Shown: piece after piece, positions 56,593 to 64,000 of the stretch
Layout of the letters: each line of letters opens with the position of its first letter
Position numbering within the stretch: position 1 is the stretch's first letter
Assembly: GCF_030056795.1 (NCBI RefSeq)
Contig: NZ_JASHKQ010000018.1
Span: 18,505-82,504, forward strand
Length of the DNA: 64,000 nucleotides
Reading direction: 5' to 3'
Source: Rhodococcus sp. IEGM 1381
Lineage (GTDB): Bacteria > Actinomycetota > Actinomycetes > Mycobacteriales > Mycobacteriaceae
The notes under the pieces: model-generated
Databases searched by the model: none
What the model was told of the DNA's origin: nothing
The model's input: the letters and a program-made list of their open reading frames with translations, nothing else
Made by a program: the position numbers and the translations under genes

Positions 56593-57927
56593 ATGGACGA
56601 CGCGGTCTCGGCCGCTCTGTCGTATTTCGATTCCGTCGATCCCGCGCTCGCTGCCGATGCGCGTCTGGGGTGGGACGGTCTGGTCGGCGTGTCTCCGCCG
56701 GCAGGCCCCACTCAGCATTCGGTGCAGTGTTTCCTCTGGGTCTATCTGCGGCACGCCGCGGAGGGTCCCGATCGTGGCGTCGACATCGCTCGCGCGCTCG
56801 GCGAGTTGCTCGACCGCCTCGGCCGCGTCGGATATGCGGATATCGCGCGCAGCGCGGTCACCGAGGAGCTCGTGCGAACACTCGACGACGCGGCCTGGTT
56901 GCAGAAATACCGCGCCGCCGCCGAGCAGTCGGGCATCGGTGCCCTCGACACCGAACTGGTCACCTGGCAGGACGCCCCTACCGGCATCGAGCGGGTCATC
57001 GTCGAAAAGATCGGCGAGACACTGGAAGTGGCGACCATCGCCGGCGAGTTCGAACCTTCGAAGCCGGGTGGTAAACCTCTCGGTGCCAATGCGCGGGCCA
57101 TGCGGCTACGCGGCGTCACCGATGCGGTGTTGACCTCCGATCGTGGGAGGGACCAGTCCGAGGCAATTCTGCTGGAACAACTGCTCGATCACCGCATCGA
57201 ACTCTGGAGTGGTTACAGCGCACCGCGGGCAGAGCTTTATCTTGGATTGCGCGACGCGCTGCACGATGCCGTCGAGCCGATGTACGGCTGTGTGCGCAGG
57301 CTGGAGAGCTTCATCTCGTGCATCGGCGACGGCGTTGCTCTCACCGATGCCGGGTACCTGCCGGACGAGTTGGTGGCGAGTATCGCGAACACCGTTTTTC
57401 CTCCGGCCGAGCGTCCCTCTCATGTCGGTCGCGAACTCGACACCGAAAAGATTCTCGTGCTCCGACGCCTGCTCATGAGGGTGCGTCTGCTGCGACGTTC
57501 TGCCGGGCGGTTGGTGCCCACTGCCCGCACCCGGCAGCTCAGCTCGGACGGGCTGTGGCGCGTGCTCACCGGCGGCATCGTCGGCACTGCATATCACCCG
57601 GACACCATCGCGGCGGAGGTGATTCTTGCGCGCATGATCGTCGGTCACGATGTCGCCGATGTGGAGACGAGCGCCGACGACCTGACGCGACTGTTACGCG
57701 CCGAAGGATGGACCCACGCAGGCGAGGCTCCGGCTCCCGAGCATGCCGAGCCGCTGGCCATGGCCTTGGTTGCCGAGCTGAGCGCGCTCGGAGCATTCGA
57801 GTTGTCGGAGCAAGATCGCACGTCCGGGTCGCGGGCTGACGGATTCGTTGCGACCGACGAAGGCAAGCGGCTTGCCGCTGCGGTGCTGCGGCACCGGCTA
57901 CTCCACACGCGCTATCCGTCGTTGTGA
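56593..57927 (+). CDS. Unrecognised soluble protein (444 residues), possibly phosphate-regulated
   Basis: A 444-residue soluble protein with no family I can name. It starts MDDAVSAALSYFDSVDPALA and includes the stretch RMRLRGVTDAVLT-like block near residue 175 and several Leu/Arg-rich helical segments (LVASIANTVFPPAERP, RRLLMRVRLLRRSAGRL). The start ATG 56593 is preferred because AAGGGA precedes it by 6 bases. In-frame GTG 56518 and ATG 56503 are alternatives, the latter overlapping the -10. It is divergent from pitA across a PHO-box-like repeat. Confidence 0.7.
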   Translation: MDDAVSAALSYFDSVDPALAADARLGWDGLVGVSPPAGPTQHSVQCFLWVYLRHAAEGPDRGVDIARALGELLDRLGRVGYADIARSAVTEELVRTLDDAAWLQKYRAAAEQSGIGALDTELVTWQDAPTGIERVIVEKIGETLEVATIAGEFEPSKPGGKPLGANARAMRLRGVTDAVLTSDRGRDQSEAILLEQLLDHRIELWSGYSAPRAELYLGLRDALHDAVEPMYGCVRRLESFISCIGDGVALTDAGYLPDELVASIANTVFPPAERPSHVGRELDTEKILVLRRLLMRVRLLRRSAGRLVPTARTRQLSSDGLWRVLTGGIVGTAYHPDTIAAEVILARMIVGHDVADVETSADDLTRLLRAEGWTHAGEAPAPEHAEPLAMALVAELSALGAFELSEQDRTSGSRADGFVATDEGKRLAAAVLRHRLLHTRYPSL

Positions 57928-58032
57928 CCACTCCGAGTTGGGCTATCGGTCGAATCTGCCGATCTTGCACGGTTAAGCTCACCTGGATCCGGTTCCAGAA
58001 CGGGCCCGGTCGTCTTGGGTGAGGAGATGCCG

Positions 58033-59316
58033 GTGGACGGTGAGGTCGCGGACACCGCGCGCTCCCAGTCTCGCCGACAGAGCGACTCCGCTCGTCGATA
58101 TCTCGATGTCGAGGCAACCACGCCAGCGCTGCGGTCGACGGTCGAATTCGCCGCTCGCAGCGTCGGATTCGCCATCGCCCAGCTCAACGTTCTCGACGAA
58201 GACACTCAGTACACGCTGGTCAACGTCGGCGGGCCGCCGGTGTCCACCGTCGAGCGAGCCGACACGCTGTGCGACGACGTGGTGCGCACCGGGGAGCCCG
58301 CAGTCGTAGCGCACGGACGCGTGCACGCCACCACCCGGCAGCGCGCCATCCTCGACGACAACGGCATCGCGTCGTACGCCTCCGTTCCGTTGCGCGGTCG
58401 AGAAGGTCTGGTCATCGGCACCCTGTGCCTGCTCGATCGCACGCCGCGATCCCTCTCGGGTGAGCAGATGCAGGAACTCGAACAGTTCGCGTCGGTACTC
58501 GAGGAGCAACTCGATCTGCATCGCCGCGTCGGATCCGGCGTCATCCGTCTGGGCAGTGACAACGACATCGCCGACTCCATCGCCGACGGTCACATCGTGC
58601 CCTGGTTCCAGTCGATCGTGGATCTGCGGACCGAAGAAATCGTCGGCTTCGAGGCGCTGGCGCGTTGGCACCACCCCACCCGCGGGATGGTGGTACCAGC
58701 GGACTTCGTCCCGTTCGCCGAGGCCAGCGAACTGATCATCGACGTAGACCTCAGTGTGCTCACCCAGGCCGCGGCCGAGATGAAGAAGTGGCACGTCCAC
58801 CGTCCCGACCTTCGACTGACGGTCAACATTTCCGGACGCCACCTCGCCCACCCCGACGGCGTCAGCCACCTCGAACGCGCCATCGTATCGTCCGGGGTGT
58901 CCCCGTCGTCCATCTCGCTCGAGCTCACCGAAACCACCGCCGTGACACCGGGGCCGCTGCTGCGCAGGCACATCGACGACGTGCATCGGCTGGGCTTCCG
59001 GGTGTTGCTCGACGATTTCGGTTCGGGCTGGTCCTCGCTCGAACGGTTGGTGACATTGCAGCCCGACGGCATCAAGATCGACGGTCACCTGACGCGGTTC
59101 GTCGATACCGTCGCTGGGCGGGCGATGATCAGGTCGCTGGCCGGAGTCGCGAAGGACCTCGATCTGACGATGATCGTCGAAGGCATCGAGAGCCGCGAAC
59201 AGGCCGACGCTGCACTCGAGCTCGGGTGCACTCTGGCACAGGGGTATCTGTGGTCGCGGCCGCAGTCGGCACAGTCGGTACTGCGCACGATCGCCGACAG
59301 CGCCCGCAGTAGTTAG
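58033..59316 (+). CDS. GAF-EAL protein, predicted c-di-GMP phosphodiesterase
   Basis: A 427-residue cytoplasmic protein. A GAF sensor domain (about 20-150) is followed by an EAL domain that hydrolyses cyclic di-GMP. Catalytic and metal residues are all visible: FEALARW, VNISGRH, LELTET, LLDDFGSGW, IKIDG, VEGIES and QGYLWSRP. Full activity is therefore plausible. GTG 58033 is chosen because GAGGAG (58021-58026) is 6 bases before it and too close to ATG 58027. A TAAGCT -10 lies at 57974-57979. Paired nearby with a GGDEF protein. Confidence 0.9.
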   Translation: MDGEVADTARSQSRRQSDSARRYLDVEATTPALRSTVEFAARSVGFAIAQLNVLDEDTQYTLVNVGGPPVSTVERADTLCDDVVRTGEPAVVAHGRVHATTRQRAILDDNGIASYASVPLRGREGLVIGTLCLLDRTPRSLSGEQMQELEQFASVLEEQLDLHRRVGSGVIRLGSDNDIADSIADGHIVPWFQSIVDLRTEEIVGFEALARWHHPTRGMVVPADFVPFAEASELIIDVDLSVLTQAAAEMKKWHVHRPDLRLTVNISGRHLAHPDGVSHLERAIVSSGVSPSSISLELTETTAVTPGPLLRRHIDDVHRLGFRVLLDDFGSGWSSLERLVTLQPDGIKIDGHLTRFVDTVAGRAMIRSLAGVAKDLDLTMIVEGIESREQADAALELGCTLAQGYLWSRPQSAQSVLRTIADSARSS

Positions 59317-59693
59317 CGGTTGTCCCGTCGGAGCGGGTGATCCTGCGGGATCTGCACCAGCACGACCGGAATCCCGTCCGGGTCCTCGATCCACATCTCG
59401 ATCAGGCCCCACGGCTCGGTTCGCGCCTCGCGCACGATCGGAATCCCAGCCGATTCCAATTCCCTGGTTGCCGAATCGATGTCGCGTACCTGCAGCCACA
59501 GCGCGCCGGCGAACGTTCCTGGCTCGTCGCCGCGATGATGCGACGCGATCTCGAGCAAACCCTGGCCCACGAACAACACCGTGCCGCCGGGATACTCCCG
59601 AAACACGGCAAGGGAAAGGCCGTCGCGATAGAACTCGAGGGTCTTCATGTAGTCGGCCGGGCGCAGAATTGTCCGGGAAGCGAGGATGTCCAC
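59313..59693 (-). CDS. Glyoxalase/VOC-family protein (Rv0546c-like)
   Basis: A 126-residue vicinal-oxygen-chelate fold protein with two paired beta-alpha-beta modules (YMKTLEFYRDGLSLAVFREYP, LWLQVRDIDSATRELESAG, GLIEMWIEDPDGIPVVLV). Members include dioxygenases, glyoxalases and resistance proteins. The metal ligands and substrate here are unclear. It overlaps the convergent GAF-EAL gene by four bases at the stops. Position corresponds to Rv0546c. Confidence 0.83.
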   Translation of the reverse strand: MDILASRTILRPADYMKTLEFYRDGLSLAVFREYPGGTVLFVGQGLLEIASHHRGDEPGTFAGALWLQVRDIDSATRELESAGIPIVREARTEPWGLIEMWIEDPDGIPVVLVQIPQDHPLRRDNR

Positions 59694-59739
59694 CCCGCAT
59701 GGATACCACGCCCACTTACGGTCGTTCCGCGGGTTCGAC

Positions 59740-60843
59740 CTACAGCACGCTCTTGATCACTCGATCGCCGCCCGCAGCTTTGGCCTCGTACATCATCGAG
59801 TCCGCCACCCGTGTTGCGCGGGTGACGATGTCGACGTCCTGATCCCACAGCGCCGAATCCCAGTACACGATGGCTGCCCCGATGCTGACGGTCACCGAGA
59901 CGGAGTCGGCCGAATCACGTAGGGCTCGGCGCACTCCGTGGATCAGCGCGTCGATATGCAATCGGGACGTCGACACCACGGCGAGGTACTCCTCACCGCC
60001 GGTGCGGGCGAGCACCCCGTACTCGCCGAGGTGGGATCCGAGCCGCTCGGCGACGCGCACGATGACTGCGTCACCTTCCTCGTGCCCGTAGCGGTCGTTG
60101 ATGGATTTGAAGCGGTCGATATCCACCACCAGCACCGCCACGCATCGGTCCTGGTCCCGCCCGAGCAGCCACACGTCGTCCACGTCCGCGTCGAGTCCGC
60201 GCCGATTGAGCAGCCCGGTGAGTGGATCGAGAAACGAACTTCGAGCGTCCTCGGTCAGGACGGTCACCAGCAGGTGCGAGGTCAGCGGAACCCCGGCAAT
60301 CGCCAACAGCACCACGTTGGTCCGGAAGATCAACGATGCGATGTCCACGTCGGCGCCGCCGTGGGTCGCCACTGCGGCCGCGACAGTGCACGCCACTGCG
60401 AAGAACAAATGGGCCACCAGCCAGCGCGGGCTGAGGAAGAACGTGCAGAAGGTGCCGATCACAGCGAACAGTGCGCACGTGAGAATCGCGTCCGCGATCG
60501 GGTTGATCAAAAGCGCGGATGCCGTGCCCAGGTCGGCGAATACGGCAAATGCCACCACCCCGAATCGGCCGGGGAACGGTCTGGTGATCCACGCGGCTGC
60601 GACCACCACGACCATGACGAGCATGACGGCTTTCCAGCCGATCGCGACGATGCTCCGCGAGGTGTCGACGGAAAAGAGGGACACCACCGCGAGAGCGCCG
60701 TAGTTCAGTGTCAGGACGGCCATCACCCATCGGATGAGTCGACCTGTGGGGCGCGAGTTCTGAAAATCCGCCATCCAGGCGTAATCGAACGGCTGCAGAA
60801 ACCACCGGACGAGTGCGTTCCGCGAGCCGCCTGGGGAGTTCAC
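59740..60843 (-). CDS. Membrane GGDEF protein, predicted diguanylate cyclase
   Basis: A 367-residue protein with six membrane helices (about residues 35-205) followed by a GGDEF domain. The active site reads RTGGEEYLAV (GGEEY, a permitted variant). DPLTGLLNRRGLD and DIDRFKSINDRYGHEEGD supply the metal and substrate contacts. No RxxD inhibitory site is seen before the GG, so product inhibition may be absent. GTG start 60843, right after the menB stop. Partner of the GAF-EAL gene. Confidence 0.9.
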   Translation of the reverse strand: MNSPGGSRNALVRWFLQPFDYAWMADFQNSRPTGRLIRWVMAVLTLNYGALAVVSLFSVDTSRSIVAIGWKAVMLVMVVVVAAAWITRPFPGRFGVVAFAVFADLGTASALLINPIADAILTCALFAVIGTFCTFFLSPRWLVAHLFFAVACTVAAAVATHGGADVDIASLIFRTNVVLLAIAGVPLTSHLLVTVLTEDARSSFLDPLTGLLNRRGLDADVDDVWLLGRDQDRCVAVLVVDIDRFKSINDRYGHEEGDAVIVRVAERLGSHLGEYGVLARTGGEEYLAVVSTSRLHIDALIHGVRRALRDSADSVSVTVSIGAAIVYWDSALWDQDVDIVTRATRVADSMMYEAKAAGGDRVIKSVL

Positions 60844-60850
60844 GAGCGGG

Positions 60851-61744
60851 TCAGAAATATCGAGGGAACGGCGACCAGTCGGGCTCGCGCTTGTCCAGGA
60901 AAGCGTCGCGCCCCTCCACGGCCTCGTCCGTCATGTATGCCAGGCGAGTCGCTTCACCGGCGAACAACTGCTGGCCCACCAGGCCGTCGTCCTGCAGGTT
61001 GAACGCGTACTTGAGCATCCGTTGCGCCTGTGGAGACTTCGCGTTGATCTTCGCTGCCCATTCGATGGCCGTGTTCTCGAGCTCGGCGTGATCGACCACC
61101 TTGTTCACTGCGCCCATCCGGTGCATCTCCTCGGCCGAGTACGTCTCGCCGAGGAAAAATATCTCTCGGGCGAACTTCTGGCCGACCATCTTGGCCAGGT
61201 ACGCGCTGCCGTAGCCACCGTCGAAGCTGCCGACGTCGGCGTCGGTCTGCTTGAACCGAGCATGCTCGCGGCTCGCCAACGTCAGGTCGCACACCACGTG
61301 CAGGCTGTGGCCTCCGCCCGCGGCCCAGCCGTTGACCAGACAGATGACGACCTTGGGCATGAATCTGATCAACCGCTGCACTTCCAGAATGTGCAGCCGT
61401 CCCGCGCGAGCCTTGTCGACGGTCTCGGCCGTTTCACCGTCCGCATACTGGTAGCCACTTCGTCCACGAATGCGCTGATCGCCGCCGGAGCAGAAGGCCC
61501 AGCCGCCGTCCTTGCTGCTCGGCCCGTTTCCGGTGAGGAGCACCGTACCCACGTCGGAGCTCACCCGCGCGTGCTCGAGTGCGCGGTAGAGCTCGTCGAC
61601 AGTGTGCGGCCGAAACGCGTTGCGAATCTCGGGACGATCGAACGCAACTCGCACGGTCGCGTCGGACACGTGCCGGTGATAGGTGATGTCGGTCAGATCT
61701 TCGAAACCGGGAACGGGGAGCCACAGCTCGGGAGTGAAGGTCAC
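60851..61744 (-). CDS. menB: 1,4-Dihydroxy-2-naphthoyl-CoA synthase
   Basis: A 297-residue crotonase-fold enzyme that cyclises O-succinylbenzoyl-CoA to 1,4-dihydroxy-2-naphthoyl-CoA. Family blocks are AFCSGGDQRIRGRSGY, the oxyanion-hole region VNGWAAGGGHSLH and GSFDGGYGSAYLAKMVG. On the minus strand TAAGCT (61757-61752) is 7 bases before GTG 61744, predicting a leaderless start. The next step needs a thioesterase. A candidate is encoded just upstream, divergently. Confidence 0.95.
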   Translation of the reverse strand: MTFTPELWLPVPGFEDLTDITYHRHVSDATVRVAFDRPEIRNAFRPHTVDELYRALEHARVSSDVGTVLLTGNGPSSKDGGWAFCSGGDQRIRGRSGYQYADGETAETVDKARAGRLHILEVQRLIRFMPKVVICLVNGWAAGGGHSLHVVCDLTLASREHARFKQTDADVGSFDGGYGSAYLAKMVGQKFAREIFFLGETYSAEEMHRMGAVNKVVDHAELENTAIEWAAKINAKSPQAQRMLKYAFNLQDDGLVGQQLFAGEATRLAYMTDEAVEGRDAFLDKREPDWSPFPRYF

Positions 61745-61811
61745 GGGCGTCAGCTTAACGGTGGTCGGGGTTGCATCCGTGCCGACCGGTCGGTGCAGCT
61801 AGCGTGCAGTT

Positions 61812-62456
61812 ATGACCGACCCGATCGAGCTCGACCGCGATTCCGACCCCGATTACGACCATCATGGCGGCTTCCCGCGTTTCGTTCCGGCGAAGGTGGG
61901 GCCGGAGTACGGGCAGCTGCTCGAGGCCTTGCGGACGGTGCAGGACCTCGCGGTGTCCACCTCGCTGCCTGCGGAGGTCACCGAGGCAGCCGCAGGCAAG
62001 GCCCGAGAATTGATCGAGCTGTTGACGCCGCACGTGGTGGCCGAGGGACGTCAGACGGCCGGGCGAGTTCCGCGTCTGCCGGGCCGAGGCTCGCTGTTGC
62101 TGATGCCCTGGATCATCGAGAAGATCGACGCCGACGGCGTCCGCAGCCGGGGCATGTTCCGGCGCTTCCATCTCGGGGGTAACTCCGCCGCGCACGGCGG
62201 CACGCTGCCGCTGCTGTTCGACGACCTCTTCGGCCTGATCCAACATGCCTACGGCAGGCCCATCAGCCGGACGGCGTACCTGCACATCAACTACCGCAAG
62301 GTGACGCCGCTGAACACCGAGCTGGTCGTCGAGGGTGCGGTGGACAGGGTGGAAGGACGTAAGACGTTCATCAACGCTCGGCTCACGGATCTGGACGGCA
62401 ACCTGTTGGCCGACTGTGAGGCGTTGATGGTGCAGTTGCTCCCGGGGCAGCAATGA
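61812..62456 (+). CDS. PaaI-like hotdog thioesterase, candidate DHNA-CoA thioesterase
   Basis: A 214-residue protein with a C-terminal hotdog domain. The PaaI-type helix region is HLGGNSAAHGGTLPLLFDDLF, followed by RTAYLHINYRKVTPLNTELV. The first 100 residues are a helical extension. Four bases of its stop overlap the menC start, and it is divergent from menB, so it belongs to menaquinone synthesis by position. It is a good candidate to release 1,4-dihydroxy-2-naphthoate from CoA. TAGCGT (61800-61805) lies 6 bases before the ATG. Confidence 0.8.
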   Translation: MTDPIELDRDSDPDYDHHGGFPRFVPAKVGPEYGQLLEALRTVQDLAVSTSLPAEVTEAAAGKARELIELLTPHVVAEGRQTAGRVPRLPGRGSLLLMPWIIEKIDADGVRSRGMFRRFHLGGNSAAHGGTLPLLFDDLFGLIQHAYGRPISRTAYLHINYRKVTPLNTELVVEGAVDRVEGRKTFINARLTDLDGNLLADCEALMVQLLPGQQ

Positions 62457-63424
62457 TCCCGGCGGTCGACGACCTGCTCGACGGTGCCCACGTGCTCTCG
62501 ATGCCGATGCGGACGAAGTTCCGCGGCATCACCACCCGTGAGGTGATGTTGATTCACGGGCCAGCCGGGTGGGGTGAGTTCTCGCCGTTCACCGAGTACG
62601 AAGACGGCGAATCGGCTCCGTGGTTGGCGTCGGCGATCGAGGCCGCGTGGGAGGGCCCGCCGAGCCCGCTGCGTCGACGCGTCCCGGTGAACGCGACGGT
62701 TCCTGCGGTACCTGCCTCCGACGTGGCGTCGGTGCTGAGTCGGTCTCCCGGGGCCGAGACGGCGAAGGTGAAGGTGGCCGAGAAGGGGCAGAGCCTGGCC
62801 GACGACGTTGCACGCGTCCGCGCGGTTCGCGAGCTGGTGCCGCGGGTCCGAATCGACGCCAACGGCGGCTGGACCGTCGACGAGGCGGTGACGGCGCTGG
62901 CGGCCCTGACCGCCGACGGGCCGCTCGAGTACGCCGAGCAACCGTGCGCCACCGTGCCCGAGTTGGTCGAACTGCGGCGTCGGATGCCGGGGATACGGGT
63001 GGCCGCCGACGAAAGCATCCGCCGAGCCGAGGACCCGATGAGGGTCGTGCGGGCAGGCGGAGCCGACATCGCGGTAGTGAAGGTCGCTCCGCTGGGCGGG
63101 ATGCGGGCGGTGCTCGAACTGGCCGGCGAGTTGGCGGAGTACGGCGTGCCGGTGGTGGTGTCGAGTGCGCTCGATTCTGCAGTCGGCATAGCCTCCGGGC
63201 TCGCCGCAGCCGCAGCGCTGCCGCATCTGGAATTCGCGTGCGGATTGGGGACGGGCAGCCTGTTCGTCCGTGACGTCGCCCCGGCACTGGACGTGGTCGA
63301 CGGAACGTATCCGGTCCGGAGCGCCGAACCGGATGCGCAGGCCCTGATCGAACTCGGTGCCGACGCCGAGCGCACGCAGTGGTGGATCGATCGAGTTCGG
63401 CGCTGCCACGCCCTTCTGCGGTAG
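62453..63424 (+). CDS. menC: O-succinylbenzoate synthase
   Basis: A 323-residue enolase-superfamily enzyme that dehydrates SHCHC to O-succinylbenzoate. Metal ligands and catalytic lysines are in AKVKVAEKG, RIDANGGWTVDEA, YAEQPCA, AADESIRRA and VVKVAPLGG. The length is usual for actinobacterial MenC. The start overlaps the thioesterase stop (ATGA), and a -10-like TAGTCT sits at its own stop for the next gene. Confidence 0.94.
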   Translation: MIPAVDDLLDGAHVLSMPMRTKFRGITTREVMLIHGPAGWGEFSPFTEYEDGESAPWLASAIEAAWEGPPSPLRRRVPVNATVPAVPASDVASVLSRSPGAETAKVKVAEKGQSLADDVARVRAVRELVPRVRIDANGGWTVDEAVTALAALTADGPLEYAEQPCATVPELVELRRRMPGIRVAADESIRRAEDPMRVVRAGGADIAVVKVAPLGGMRAVLELAGELAEYGVPVVVSSALDSAVGIASGLAAAAALPHLEFACGLGTGSLFVRDVAPALDVVDGTYPVRSAEPDAQALIELGADAERTQWWIDRVRRCHALLR

Positions 63425-63475
63425 TCTTGCGCCCGGTCCGCGTGGGGCCGCTACACATCTGGGAGGAACTTCGAA

Positions 63476-63919
63476 GTGGTTGCTGCACTCAAGGATTCGC
63501 TGCTCGACGAGTCGAAGGCCGACGCGCTGCGCGTCGATGTCCTGGCTCTGATCGACGCCGAGGTTGCCGACAAGAAGGGCGCGAGTGGACTCGCGGTCAA
63601 GGGGGGATACGGCGCAGTGAAGAAGGTCGGGCCGTCGTACATCGACAGCGCGGTCTCTGCCCTGTGGCCCGATTTCGTGGACAAGCTCGACCCGTTCTGG
63701 CAGTCGTACAACGCTGCCCCACAGGGCACGTTCGGTCAGTATCTCGCCGCCAATGGCGACGCCGCGTCCGACGCATTGCTCTCGGTGACCGATGCGCGCA
63801 TCGAGGAAACCGACAAGTCCGTCGTCAAGAAGTTCTACGGCAGCCTGCGTGGCTCGGCGAAGAAGAACGTCACCGAGGCACTGCCTCGGGTGGGTGACCT
63901 GGTCGCCAAGCACGCCTGA
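63476..63919 (+). CDS. Conserved small helical protein (147 residues)
   Basis: A 147-residue soluble, helical, Ala/Lys/Asp-rich protein (SLLDESKADALRVDVLALID near the start, KKVGPSYIDSAVSALWPDFVDKL in the middle). I recall similar uncharacterised actinobacterial proteins (DUF6918-like) but assign no function. GGGAGGAA is 8-9 bases before the GTG. The -10-like TAGTCT at 63422-63427 overlaps the menC stop. Confidence 0.75.
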   Translation: MVAALKDSLLDESKADALRVDVLALIDAEVADKKGASGLAVKGGYGAVKKVGPSYIDSAVSALWPDFVDKLDPFWQSYNAAPQGTFGQYLAANGDAASDALLSVTDARIEETDKSVVKKFYGSLRGSAKKNVTEALPRVGDLVAKHA

Positions 63920-63962
63920 GCGGCTTCGCCGCATGTGAGTGGAAATTCGTGACGGGTTCACG
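63920..63962. terminator. Hairpins near the right edge
   Basis: GCGGC-TTC-GCCGC (starting 63920) follows the stop of the 147-residue gene by one base. CGTGA (63948-63952) pairs with TCACG (63958-63962) a little further on. The intervening GTGAGTGGAAAT resembles the arm of the 1642-1686 terminator. These probably end rightward, and perhaps leftward, transcription. Confidence 0.5.
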
Positions 63963-64000
63963 TGGTCGTCGCAACGAGCAGTCGTTTGTTGTACTCCTCG
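63958..64000 (-). CDS. Possible 3' end of a leftward gene at the window edge
   Basis: On the minus strand the last 43 bases read as an open frame ending EEYNKRLLVATTT with TGA at 63960-63958. Nothing can be said about the product. It is listed because the hairpins beside it suit a convergent pair, but 13 codons prove little. Confidence 0.25.
   Translation of the reverse strand, partial: EEYNKRLLVATTT

Noticed and set aside
57979..59715. Minus-strand frame (578 codons) opposite the GAF-EAL gene
   Set aside because: Opposite a gene with all EAL catalytic residues. The translation has no recognisable domain.
1..64000. CRISPR arrays, tRNA or rRNA genes
   Set aside because: No regularly spaced repeats and no cloverleaf or rRNA sequence were found on reading both strands. 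A covariance scan was not possible here.

Overview
The window is high-GC actinobacterial DNA, most likely chromosome from Rhodococcus or a close relative in the Nocardiaceae. The main evidence is gene order. As I recall the Mycobacterium tuberculosis map, the backbone follows Rv0491 to Rv0553: regX3, the Rv0495c-type gene, ppx1, Rv0497 to Rv0499, proC, the Rv0500A-type HTH gene, the 33-residue ribosomal protein bS22, galE2, an acyltransferase, serB1, a glutaredoxin-like gene, hemACDB, hemL, the cytochrome c maturation set, menA, menE, a DUF3349 gene, pitA, menB and menC. BldC, a DUF222/HNH gene, a deazaflavin-type nitroreductase and a PIG-L deacetylase also fit a mycolic-acid actinomycete. No tRNA, rRNA, CRISPR array, phage or intact insertion sequence was seen.

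Layout. 1-11.7 kb: the 3' part of regX3, a zinc alcohol dehydrogenase, a Cys-rich protein divergent from ppx1, membrane and sugar-isomerase genes, proC, small HTH and ribosomal genes, galE2, an acyltransferase, an acetyltransferase and a HAD phosphatase. 11.9-18.3 kb: the heme block, glutaredoxin-like gene, rex, hemA, hemC, hemD, hemB, mostly with overlapping stops and starts. 18.3-20.4 kb: five small membrane-protein genes. 20.4-25.9 kb: csoR-copZ, a PQQ-type sugar dehydrogenase lipoprotein, an acyl-CoA oxidase-like operon and a beta-lactamase-fold lipoprotein. 26-29 kb: bioA, bioF, bioD. 29-30.7 kb: a hexapeptide-repeat membrane protein, a PPOX-fold protein and a DUF1707 protein. 30.8-36.8 kb: hemL, a phosphoglycerate mutase-like gene, a TlpA-like thioredoxin, ccdA, resB and ccsB. 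36.9-47.7 kb: accessory genes, including an EspI-like ATPase, bldC, a Cds1-like enzyme, pepN, DUF222/HNH and a MarR/thioredoxin-reductase-like pair. 47.7-63.4 kb: menA, menE, menB, a hotdog thioesterase and menC, interleaved with an Hsp70-like protein, a PIG-L deacetylase, pitA, and EAL and GGDEF genes.

How the genes work together. The window makes heme (hemL, hemA, hemC, hemD, hemB), attaches it to c-type cytochromes (TlpA-like protein, CcdA, ResB, CcsB) and makes menaquinone (menA, B, C, E). It is therefore a respiratory-cofactor region. The NADH/NAD sensor Rex has a good candidate operator just upstream of rex-hemA. Phosphate links appear at both ends: regX3 at the left, and a PHO-box-like direct repeat between pitA and an unknown gene at the right.

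Regulation visible in the DNA. Many genes have a TANNNT hexamer 6-8 bases before the start codon, which predicts leaderless transcripts and fixes several start sites. Candidate operators are present for Rex, CsoR, a BioQ-type repressor, a MarR protein and an unknown TetR-type factor. The most interesting unexplained items are the thioesterase overlapping menC (a candidate for the missing dihydroxynaphthoyl-CoA thioesterase step), the PHO-box-linked unknown gene, the palindrome-controlled 68-residue protein plus acyl-CoA oxidase operon, and an SnoaL-like gene broken by one stop codon and bracketed by identical 29-bp repeats.
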